A DNA stretch of 64,000 bases from Pseudomonas sp. Bout1 (GTDB lineage: Bacteria > Pseudomonadota > Gammaproteobacteria > Pseudomonadales > Pseudomonadaceae). A program made the position numbers and the translations under genes. The notes under the pieces are model-generated. The model was not told the DNA's origin. It did no database searches and saw only the letters and a program-made list of their open reading frames with translations. The stretch lies in the NCBI RefSeq assembly GCF_034314165.1, contig NZ_JAVIWK010000001.1, forward strand, positions 6,463,001-6,527,000, read 5' to 3'. This document shows, piece by piece, positions 1 through 7,157 of this stretch (the stretch's first letter is position 1; every line of letters starts with the position of its first letter).

Positions 1-583
1 CACCCAGCCCGTGCTTTTCGCAGATCAGGTGCAGGCTGAAGTTGTCGATGCGCGACGCCATGTGCTCCAGCTCGCGGTGGTAGATGATGTCTTTCGGTGA
101 GCGGGCGCTGTGGATAAACGTCATGTCGACGTTGGCATTGGTGTCGTAATACCAGCGGGCCATGGACATGACCGGTGTAATCCCGACACCACCGCTCAAG
201 TACAGGACTTTCGGGTGGCTGAAGTCGATCGCGTTGAACAGCCCCACCGGCCCGTGTACAGCCAACTCCTGGCCTTCGTGCAGCGTGTCGTGCAGCCAGT
301 TGGACACCTTGCCGCCCGGAACGCGCTTGATGGTCACCGAGAAGCTGTAAGGCACCGAGGGCGAGCTGGAAATGGTGTACGAGCGCATGATCGGCTGGCC
401 TTCGATTTCCAGCTCCAGGGTGACGAACTGCCCCGGCTTGAAAAAGAACAGGATCGGCTGGTCGGCCATGAAACAGAAGGTGCGCACGTCCCAGGTTTCC
501 TGGATGACTTTGACGCAACGGACGATGTGCCGACCATTGGCCCAGGTCTGGGTTGTTACCGGGTTCAGGAAGCTGTTGGACAT
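1..583 (-). CDS. gbcB: Glycine betaine demethylase reductase subunit GbcB (3' end outside window)
   Basis: This is the electron-transfer partner of GbcA: it passes electrons from NAD(P)H through flavin and a ferredoxin-type centre to the Rieske oxygenase that removes the first methyl of glycine betaine. The start ATG is at 583-581, preceded by GGAG six bases upstream. The visible 194 residues cover the FAD domain with RSYTISSSP (flavin-binding RxYS-type motif) and the start of the NAD domain (YLSGGVGITPVMSM). The C-terminal 2Fe-2S domain lies beyond the left edge. It is divergent from gbcA across a 284-bp shared promoter region, as in P. aeruginosa PA5410/PA5411. The identification is firm from the motifs and the neighbour. 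Confidence 0.93.
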   Translation of the reverse strand, partial: MSNSFLNPVTTQTWANGRHIVRCVKVIQETWDVRTFCFMADQPILFFFKPGQFVTLELEIEGQPIMRSYTISSSPSVPYSFSVTIKRVPGGKVSNWLHDTLHEGQELAVHGPVGLFNAIDFSHPKVLYLSGGVGITPVMSMARWYYDTNANVDMTFIHSARSPKDIIYHRELEHMASRIDNFSLHLICEKHGLG

Positions 584-654
584 GCTGTTCTCCATAGCCG
601 TGTGATCGGCCTTATGGTGGCGATTCTGCGTAACGCGCTCACCTGCCATTTACC

Positions 655-684
655 TATCTGCGACATTCACATACTTATCGCGAC
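655..684. promoter_or_regulatory. Candidate GbdR (AraC-type) direct-repeat site between gbcB and gbcA
   Basis: Two half-sites, TATCTGCGAC (655-664) and TTATCGCGAC (675-684), lie 20 bp apart, about two helical turns, in the gbcB/gbcA intergenic region. AraC-family activators typically bind such repeats. A similar pair ending in CGAC lies before cbcX (22069-22100). GbdR is known to activate both units in P. aeruginosa. Assignment of this site to GbdR is inference. Confidence 0.35.
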
Positions 685-867
685 CAGCCCCCATACCACG
701 GGGGTTGCGCGTCGGGAACAGAGTGGGCCATGTCGCTCATGGATAAGGTTCCGGCCTGCGCCGGCCCCACACTCGCTTCACATAAAGACGCTTTCTTTAC
801 GCCTTGCATAGCACCAACCGTAGCCACTATTCGCCGGCCACACAGAATGGCCATGAGGACACACACG

Positions 868-2163
868 ATGGACGTCACCGCAACCTTAAGCTTGGGCGAT
901 CCGCTGGAACCCGCACGCAAGGCCACCGCGCAAATGCTGCAAGAGCGCGAGCGTACGTTTTCGCTGCCGCAGCCGTTTTACTCTGATGAGCGGCTGTTCG
1001 ATATCGACATGCAGGAAATTTTCCAGAAAGAGTGGTTGATCGCCGGCATGACGTGCGAGATCCCCACCAAGGGCAACTACATCACCCTGCAAGTGGGCAA
1101 GAACCCGATCATCGTGATCCGTGGCGCCGATGGCGTGGTGCACGCGTTCCATAACGTGTGCCGCCACCGCGGTTCGCGCTTGTGCACCAGCGACAAGGGC
1201 AAGGTCGCCAAGCTGGTGTGCCATTACCACCAGTGGACGTATGAACTCGACGGCCGCCTGCTGTTCGCCGGCACCGAGATGGGCGCCGACTTCGACATGA
1301 AGCAGTACGGCCTCAAGCCGGTGAACGTGAAGACCGCTGGCGGCTACATTTTTATCAGCCTTTCACAGAACCCGCCGGCCATTGACGACTTCCTGTCGAC
1401 CCTGAGCCACTACATGGAACCGTACGACATGGAGAACACCAAGGTGGCGATCAGCACCACCTTGTTTGAAAAAGCCAACTGGAAGCTGGTGCTGGAAAAC
1501 AACCGTGAGTGCTACCACTGCAACGCGTCGCACCCGGAACTGCTGAAAACCCTGCTGGAATGGGACGACGTCACCGACCCGCGCGCCGACCAGGCCTTCA
1601 AGGACCACGTGGCCGCTTCCGCCGCCGCGTGGGACGCCGAGAAGATTCCTTACGCCCACGCCAGCTTCGGCCTGCGCAACCGCATCGTGCGCATGCCGTT
1701 GCTCAAGGGCACCGTGTCGATGACCCTCGACGGCAAGCAAGGCTGCAACAAGCTGATGGGCCGCATCAAGAACCCCGACCTGGGCTCGATGCGCATCCTG
1801 CACCTGCCGCACTCGTGGAACCACTGCATGGGCGATCACATCATCGTGTTCACCGTATGGCCGATCAGCGCCCAGGAAACCATGGTCACCACCAAGTGGA
1901 TCGTGCACAAGGACGCCGTGGAAGGTGTGGACTACGACGTCGAGCGCATGCGCAAAGTGTGGGACGCCACCAATGACCAGGACCGTCGCCTGGCCGAAGA
2001 GAACCAACGCGGCATCAACTCCACCGCGTATCAGCCAGGGCCGTACTCCCAAACCTATGAGTTTGGCGTAGTGAACTTTGTGGACTGGTACAGCGAGCGG
2101 ATGCTAAGTAACTTGGGGGCGGCGCCGGCGCCGTACCTCAAAGGCGTCGCCGTACACGAGTAA
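868..2163 (+). CDS. gbcA: Glycine betaine demethylase oxygenase subunit GbcA
   Basis: A Rieske non-haem iron oxygenase of 431 residues that oxidatively demethylates glycine betaine to dimethylglycine, releasing formaldehyde. The Rieske [2Fe-2S] ligands are visible as C98-x-H100 and C118-x2-H121. The mononuclear iron motif follows in the catalytic domain (NRECYHCNASH, two His four residues apart). ATG 868 is chosen because GAGGAC lies 7 bases upstream and because the open frame upstream of it (from 730) has no family similarity. It is divergent from gbcB, its reductase. Expression in P. aeruginosa depends on GbdR with betaine or dimethylglycine as inducer. Confidence 0.95.
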   Translation: MDVTATLSLGDPLEPARKATAQMLQERERTFSLPQPFYSDERLFDIDMQEIFQKEWLIAGMTCEIPTKGNYITLQVGKNPIIVIRGADGVVHAFHNVCRHRGSRLCTSDKGKVAKLVCHYHQWTYELDGRLLFAGTEMGADFDMKQYGLKPVNVKTAGGYIFISLSQNPPAIDDFLSTLSHYMEPYDMENTKVAISTTLFEKANWKLVLENNRECYHCNASHPELLKTLLEWDDVTDPRADQAFKDHVAASAAAWDAEKIPYAHASFGLRNRIVRMPLLKGTVSMTLDGKQGCNKLMGRIKNPDLGSMRILHLPHSWNHCMGDHIIVFTVWPISAQETMVTTKWIVHKDAVEGVDYDVERMRKVWDATNDQDRRLAEENQRGINSTAYQPGPYSQTYEFGVVNFVDWYSERMLSNLGAAPAPYLKGVAVHE

Positions 2164-2188
2164 CCGGCTGACACGCCGCCGAGCAAAA

Positions 2189-2280
2189 TGTGGGAGCCGG
2201 GCTTGCCCGCGATAGCGATTTAACATTCAACCCCTCTGTTGGCTGTTACTCCGTCATCGCGGGCAAGCCCGGCTCCCACA
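2189..2280. repeat. REPIN-like inverted repeat (TGTGGGAGCCGGGCTTGCCC type)
   Basis: The left arm starts at 2189 with TGTGGGAGCCGGGCTTGCCC and the right arm ends at 2280 with its reverse complement, separated by about 40 bp. It begins 25 bp after the gbcA stop, so the RNA hairpin may also stabilise or end that transcript. Confidence 0.85.
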
Positions 2281-2359
2281 CGGGTTTGTGACTGTACAAA
2301 ATTCATCCAACACCCTGACAGACCGCTGCCCGCCTTACTTCCAGCCATTGCCCAACAAC

Positions 2360-2883
2360 TTATCCACAGAGCCACCCACAGCAATTGTGGGCAACTGCGC
2401 TTTCGTTCTGAAATAAAACCAAGAAAATCCGTGACTTATTCAAAGAGACGGGTTTTATTGCACATTGATCGTTTTTTGATCTAACGCCTGAAGGCCACGT
2501 TCTATATGGCCTACAGAGGAACGCAAACACCTTATCCACAGAAGCGCCAACAGACTTTGGGGGCAACTTTGAGCTGTCTGTGGAAAACCGCCTGAAACTG
2601 AGCAAAATCGCGGCCTTGAGCGTGAAAACAAGCTGAAAAGCCGAGATTGATCACGTTTTAACCAATACGCTGAAGACCACGTTTTATATGGCCCACAGCG
2701 GATAGCGAACATCTTATCCACAGAAGCACCAACAGACTTTGGGGGCAAGTTTGCGCCGGGCAATTTCCTTATCCACAGAAAAACCCAAGGAAAAACCGCC
2801 AGTTAGGTTGGTTGTTTTTCGTACAGCGCGCTGCAGGGCTTGATTTGCATGGGCTGTGGACAGCCGCGAACAGGTTATCCACA
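2360..2883. other. Cluster of five perfect DnaA boxes (datA-like or origin-like region)
   Basis: TTATCCACA, the strong DnaA-binding 9-mer, occurs at 2360-2368, 2532-2540, 2714-2722, 2769-2777 and 2875-2883, all in the same orientation. TTTTCCACA, also within the TTWTNCACA consensus, lies on the minus strand at 2579-2587. An A/T-rich tract (about 2408-2480) sits among them. The 864-bp gap 2164-3027 contains no credible gene. Further perfect boxes lie in the flanking genes (109-117, 4268-4276, 4527-4535). A role in DnaA titration, DnaA-ATP hydrolysis or as an auxiliary origin is inference. Confidence 0.6.
2464..2748. repeat. Imperfect tandem duplication carrying DnaA boxes (182-bp period)
   Basis: Copy A (about 2464-2566) and copy B (about 2646-2748) share CACGTTNTATATGGCC, then CTTATCCACAGAAGC, then CCAACAGACTTTGGGGGCAA, at a constant offset of 182 bp. 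The spacer between copies differs. The minus-strand open frames here repeat a peptide (PPKSVGASVDK) only because the DNA is duplicated; they lack codon bias and convincing starts, so I treat the repeat as DNA-level. Confidence 0.75.
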
Positions 2884-2931
2884 GGTGGGTTAACAGGGAT
2901 TGTGGGTAAACTCGCAAACGCCACAAAACCC

Positions 2932-3022
2932 TGTAGGAGCCGGGCTTGCCCGCGATGGCGGTGTATCAGCCAACAGGGATGTCGCTTGTGATGGCCTCAT
3001 CGCGGGCAAGCCCGCTCCCACA
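2932..3022. repeat. REPIN-like inverted repeat downstream of etfB
   Basis: The left arm TGTAGGAGCCGGGCTTGCCC starts at 2932 and the right arm GGGCAAGCCCGCTCCCACA ends at 3022. It lies just after the stop of the minus-strand etfB gene and may act as a 3' hairpin for the dgc operon. Confidence 0.8.
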
Positions 3023-3027
3023 GTGGA

Positions 3028-3801
3028 TCAGCGCACTACACCTTCTTCTATGAGCAGCTTGAGAATGGCTTGGGCGCCGTCTTCCGGGCTCACACCCTTG
3101 AGCACCTGCCCACCGCCACCGCTGGCCTTGGCCGTTGCGGCCTTCATCCGATCCGCGCCGCTCTTGGCCTTGATCACCTTGAGGCGCTTGGGCCGTGGCT
3201 TGGCCGGCTGCAACACAGCGCCTGTGAATAACTCATCCTCCAGCACCTCAACGTCGTGGGCTTCCAGCACCCCGCGCTGGGCCGGGCCGTAGGCGCTTTG
3301 CCTTGGCTTGGGCGCCGCGTTATCCACCGTGGCCAGGAATGGCAGGCGCACCTTCAGGCGCCGTCGCTGCCCACGTGGCAGCGCTTGCAGCACATGGGCC
3401 ACGCCGCCTTCGATGGACTCCACCTGGGCCAGGCCAACGATCAGCGGCCAGCCCAGTTGCTCGGCCAGCAGGAACGGCAACATCCCCGAGCCTTCGCCGG
3501 TTTCCGCCTGGCTGCCGGTGAGCACCACTTGGGCGCCAGCGTCCCGCAGGTAGTCACTGAGCACCGGCAAGGCATCCGCGCCCGCTGGCTGTTCAAGCAC
3601 ATGAAGCTGGGGCAAGCCCATGCCCAGGTAAGCGCGCAAGGTGGGTTCGGCAATGTCGCCGGCATGCAGCACTTGCAGGCTGTCCCCAGCGAGCTGCAGG
3701 CCCAGCTCAACTGCACGTGCGTCCTGCTCGGCGCGGCGTGGGCGGCCCGAAGTCGGGTGGGCGCCGATGGACACCAGGCTGATTACATTCGTCGTGGTCA
3801 T
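3028..3801 (-). CDS. etfB: Electron transfer flavoprotein beta subunit of dimethylglycine catabolism
   Basis: The beta (AMP/domain III) subunit of an ETF that accepts electrons from dimethylglycine dehydrogenation; 257 residues. It starts MTTTNVISLVSIGAHP and has the beta-subunit core around LRAYLGMGLPQLHVLE, TGSQAETGEGSGMLPFLLAEQLGWP and LPFLATVDNAAPKPR. ATG 3801 is chosen because AAGGA lies about 6 bases upstream; another ATG six bases earlier touches that ribosome site. It begins 11 bases after the etfA stop and is the last gene of the operon (compare PA5401). It is divergent from housekeeping EtfB, consistent with a dedicated role. Confidence 0.85.
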   Translation of the reverse strand: MTTTNVISLVSIGAHPTSGRPRRAEQDARAVELGLQLAGDSLQVLHAGDIAEPTLRAYLGMGLPQLHVLEQPAGADALPVLSDYLRDAGAQVVLTGSQAETGEGSGMLPFLLAEQLGWPLIVGLAQVESIEGGVAHVLQALPRGQRRRLKVRLPFLATVDNAAPKPRQSAYGPAQRGVLEAHDVEVLEDELFTGAVLQPAKPRPKRLKVIKAKSGADRMKAATAKASGGGGQVLKGVSPEDGAQAILKLLIEEGVVR

Positions 3802-3811
3802 GGCCATTTCC

Positions 3812-5032
3812 TTAAGCCGCATCGCGCTTGGCGCCGTGGCGGTAGGCCTCGACCGCAACGATCAAGGCTTGCAGAATCGCGGCACTTTCGCCGATCACCG
3901 ACAGGTCGGCACGCTTGATCATGTCGCAGCCCGGGTCGAGGTTGATCGCCACCACCTTGTCGCAGGCACCAATGCCTTGCAGGTGCTGGATCGCCCCGGA
4001 AATCCCCACCGCCACATAAACCCGTGCGGTGACCCAGGTGCCGCTGGCGCCCACCTGACGGTCACGGGCCATGAAGCCGTCGTCCACCGCCACCCGCGAG
4101 GCGCCTTCTGTAGCGCCCAACGCAGCAGCGGTCTGGTGGAACAGTGCCCAGTCCTTGACGCCGTTGCCGCCCGAGAAAATAAACTCGGCCTCGGCCATGG
4201 GAATCGCCGCCGGGTCCACCGCCACCGCGCCCAAATCCTCAATGCGCGGCAAGCTGCGCGCCAGGCCTGTGGATAACTCCACCGGCAGCACTTCATGGCG
4301 GGTTTCGCTGACGGGCTCGGCGCATTCCACCGCCGCCAGAATCATCCGTGGCAATGGCCGGGCGAGGTCTTCCTGGCCGGCACCTGCGCGGCCAATACAT
4401 TCCTGGCCCTTGATCTGCCAGACCCGCGTGGCCGGGCGCTCCTTGAGGCTCGCGGCAAAGCGCCGGCCCAATTCGCCGCCACCGCTGCGGCTGTCCGGCA
4501 GCAACCAATGGCGTGGGTTGAACTGGTTATCCACAGCCCGCAGACCGTGAACCCGTTGCTCCGGGGAATAACCGCCGAATTCGTGACCGTCCAGCACCAG
4601 CAACCGGTCCACACCGGCGGTGGCGAAGGCGTTTTCCTTGTGCTCGCCGAACACCACGGCGAGTACCGCACCGTCGTTGCCGGCCAATTGCCGGGCCAGG
4701 CCGAGCAAGTCGCGGTCGTGGCTGCTCAGGCGCCCGCCGACCATGTCCGGTACTACGTTGATGTAGAACGCGGGCGCCGGTACCTGATGCAGCGGCAATT
4801 GCACTTGCACCGCCGCCGAACGCTTGGCCGCACCGCCCTGCTGCGCGCCGCTGCGGTCAATTCGCTTGATGCCATTGGGGCCGATAAAACCGACACCGTG
4901 CACGTTCTTGCGGATAACACCGTTAGGCCCCATCCAGCTCTGTTGCACCGGCTGCATCGCCGCGTGCAGCGGGTGCAGGCGGTTACGGGCGATCCATTCG
5001 GCCCGCGGGTCGCGGCGAGTAATGTCGCTCAT
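3812..5032 (-). CDS. etfA: Electron transfer flavoprotein alpha subunit of dimethylglycine catabolism
   Basis: The FAD-carrying alpha subunit, 406 residues, longer than housekeeping EtfA (about 310) because of an N-terminal extension of roughly 80 residues that contains MGPNGV-type segments. The C-terminal FAD domain is typical: GATEGASRVAVDDG, RQVGASGTWVTARVYVAVGISGAIQHL and the closing DLSVIGE. The ATG at 5032 overlaps the dgcB stop (ATGA), so translation is likely coupled. Two perfect DnaA boxes (4268-4276 and 4527-4535) lie inside the gene. It corresponds to PA5400. Confidence 0.87.
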   Translation of the reverse strand: MSDITRRDPRAEWIARNRLHPLHAAMQPVQQSWMGPNGVIRKNVHGVGFIGPNGIKRIDRSGAQQGGAAKRSAAVQVQLPLHQVPAPAFYINVVPDMVGGRLSSHDRDLLGLARQLAGNDGAVLAVVFGEHKENAFATAGVDRLLVLDGHEFGGYSPEQRVHGLRAVDNQFNPRHWLLPDSRSGGGELGRRFAASLKERPATRVWQIKGQECIGRAGAGQEDLARPLPRMILAAVECAEPVSETRHEVLPVELSTGLARSLPRIEDLGAVAVDPAAIPMAEAEFIFSGGNGVKDWALFHQTAAALGATEGASRVAVDDGFMARDRQVGASGTWVTARVYVAVGISGAIQHLQGIGACDKVVAINLDPGCDMIKRADLSVIGESAAILQALIVAVEAYRHGAKRDAA

Positions 5033-6972
5033 CAATGCACCTTCGCAGGTTCGCGTTTCACGGTTTTGGCCGGAGTGGCGTCTTCGAGCAAGGCGTCAGC
5101 CACCAGCTCGGCAATGTCTTTGATCAATGGGCGCGGTTCGACCACGCCTTCCAGCATCGCCGTGCACTGTGGGCAACCCACGGCCACCAGCTCGGCGCCG
5201 GTCTCGCGGATGTCTTCCATGCGCATGTCGGGGATCCGCTGCTTGCCGGGAATGTCGGTAATCGGCGCGCCGCCACCGCCGCCGCAGCAGCGTGAGCGAA
5301 AGCCCGAGCGTTGCATTTCCTTGACCTCGATGCCCAGCGCCCGCAGCACTTGGCGTGGTGCCTCGTACTCGCCGTTGTAGCGGCCCAGGTAGCACGGGTC
5401 GTGATAGGTCACGCTGTTGCCTTTGTGCTGGCCCAGGTTCAGGGCGCCGGCGTCGATCAGCTCGGCCATGTAGGTGCTGTGGTGCTGCACGAGGTAGTCG
5501 CCACCGAAGGCGCCGTATTCGTTTTTCAGCACGTGGAAACTGTGGGGGTCGCAGGTGACGATGCGCTTGAAGCGGTATTTGGCCAGGGTCTGGATATTGC
5601 GTGAAGCGAGCATCTGGAAAGTCGCTTCATCCCCCAGGCGCCGGGCCACGTCGCCGCTGTCGCGCTCTTCCAGGCCCAATACGGCGAAGTCGACCTTCGC
5701 CGCTTTCAGCACTTTGACGAACGAGCGCAGGGTGCGTTGGTTGCGCATGTCGAACGCGCCGTCGCCGACCCAGAACAGCACATCCACGGTTTTTTTGTCA
5801 CTGAGCAACGGCAGGCTCAAGTCCGCTGCCCAGTTCATCCGCCCGCCCGGCGCAAAGCCGCCCGGGTTGTCGGTGGCGATCAGGTTTTCCAGGACTTCGG
5901 CACCCTTGTTCGGGGTTGCGCCTTTTTCCAGCGTGAGGTGGCGGCGCATGTCGACGATGGCGTCCACGTGCTCGATCATCATCGGGCACTCTTCCACACA
6001 GGCGCGACAGGTGGTGCAGGACCACAGGGTTTCAGGGTCTACCAGGCCGTTGACGATCGGCTGGTGCGGGTTGCCGCTGTGTTCGCCAATGGCTTTGCCA
6101 GGGTAAGGGCTGCCGGCGAACTTGGCGTCGGTGCCACCGGCCAGGCCGACCACCATGTCCTGGATCAGTTTTTTCGGGTTCAGCGGCTGGCCGGCGGCGA
6201 ACGCCGGGCACGCTGCTTCGCACTTGCCGCATTGCACGCAGGCGTCGAAGCCGAGCAGTTGGTTCCAGGTGAAGTCCACCGGTTTTTCCACGCCCAAGGG
6301 TGCGGTTTTGTCAGCCAGGTCCAGGGGTTTGAGGCCGGTGGAACGGCCACCGCCGAAGCGCTCGGCGCGGCGGTGCCAGGCCAGGTGCAAGGCGCCGGCA
6401 AAGGCGTGTTTCATCGGGCCGCCCCAGGTCATGCCGAAGAACATTTCGGACACGCCCCACAACACGCCCAGGCCGAGCAAGGCGGCGAGCAGCCAGCCAC
6501 CGAAGTCCGCCGGCAGAATCCCGGCCACCGGCAAGGTCACCAGGAAGAAGCTCACCGAAAACGCCATCAGGCTTTTCGGCAGGCGCATCCACGGGCCTTT
6601 TGACAGGCGCGCAGGTGGGTTGCGACGGCGCAGGTAGACGAACGTGGCGCCGACAAACATCAGCACCGAGGCCAGCAGCAAGGCGTAGCCGAGGATGCGG
6701 TTATGCAGGCCGAAACCGTGCACCAGAATCGCCAGCAGCGCCGAGAGCACAAAGCCCAGCGCGGTGGCGACGTGGGTGTTGGCGATGTATTTGTCACGGG
6801 CGACCACATGGTGCAGGTCGACCATGTAGCGCTTGGGCATGGCCAACAGGCCGCCAAGCAGGTCGACCTTGGAAGCACGGCCACGGCGCCACATGTTCAC
6901 CCGGCGCAAGGCGCCGAGGACCGCAAGGCCCAGGGCGGCAAACAGCAGGATGGGAAGAAGGGTGTTCAGCAT
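5032..6972 (-). CDS. dgcB: Dimethylglycine catabolism iron-sulfur membrane protein DgcB
   Basis: A 646-residue membrane-anchored Fe-S protein that works with DgcA to demethylate dimethylglycine to sarcosine and feed electrons to the respiratory chain. Several hydrophobic segments occupy about residues 1-190. Two 4Fe-4S motifs follow, CVQCGKCEAACP at C245 and CTTCRACVEECP at C319. Two CCG domains, of the heterodisulfide-reductase type, lie near the C-terminus (CCGGGGG, GCPQC). ATG 6972 has GGAG 7 bases upstream; the open frame upstream of it runs through a REP element and is not coding. It is separated from dgcA by a 185-bp repeat-containing gap. Confidence 0.92.
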   Translation of the reverse strand: MLNTLLPILLFAALGLAVLGALRRVNMWRRGRASKVDLLGGLLAMPKRYMVDLHHVVARDKYIANTHVATALGFVLSALLAILVHGFGLHNRILGYALLLASVLMFVGATFVYLRRRNPPARLSKGPWMRLPKSLMAFSVSFFLVTLPVAGILPADFGGWLLAALLGLGVLWGVSEMFFGMTWGGPMKHAFAGALHLAWHRRAERFGGGRSTGLKPLDLADKTAPLGVEKPVDFTWNQLLGFDACVQCGKCEAACPAFAAGQPLNPKKLIQDMVVGLAGGTDAKFAGSPYPGKAIGEHSGNPHQPIVNGLVDPETLWSCTTCRACVEECPMMIEHVDAIVDMRRHLTLEKGATPNKGAEVLENLIATDNPGGFAPGGRMNWAADLSLPLLSDKKTVDVLFWVGDGAFDMRNQRTLRSFVKVLKAAKVDFAVLGLEERDSGDVARRLGDEATFQMLASRNIQTLAKYRFKRIVTCDPHSFHVLKNEYGAFGGDYLVQHHSTYMAELIDAGALNLGQHKGNSVTYHDPCYLGRYNGEYEAPRQVLRALGIEVKEMQRSGFRSRCCGGGGGAPITDIPGKQRIPDMRMEDIRETGAELVAVGCPQCTAMLEGVVEPRPLIKDIAELVADALLEDATPAKTVKREPAKVH

Positions 6973-7020
6973 GGTGAAGCTCCCAAAGACCACACAGGTC
7001 TTACATGGGAACCGGATCAA

Positions 7021-7125
7021 TGTGGGAGCTGGCTTGCCTGCGATGGCATCACCTCGGTGTAACTGACACACCGAGGTGCCTGCATCGCGGGCAAGCCCGG
7101 CTCCCACAGAAAGCCGGCTCCCACA
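7021..7125. repeat. Hybrid REPIN with an extra half-element, between dgcA and dgcB
   Basis: The left arm is of the GGAGCTGGCTTGCCTGCGAT subtype while the right arm is of the CGCGGGCAAGCCCGGCTCCC subtype; a third partial arm (CCGGCTCCCACA) ends at 7125. The loop has its own stem CACCTCGGTGT/ACACCGAGGTG. It lies inside the dgc operon. Confidence 0.85.
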
Positions 7126-7157
7126 TTGATCGGTTTCCACATTGGTTCAGTGTCGGG

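Noticed and set aside
2360..2926. Three overlapping minus-strand open frames (70 to 102 codons) in the gbcA-etfB gap
   Set aside because: They share peptide blocks only because the DNA is duplicated, lack ribosome sites and codon bias, and carry the DnaA boxes; no protein family is recognisable.
2281..2930. An IHF site to complete a datA-like element
   Set aside because: The best candidates (around 2470-2480 and 2838-2846) miss two or more consensus positions.
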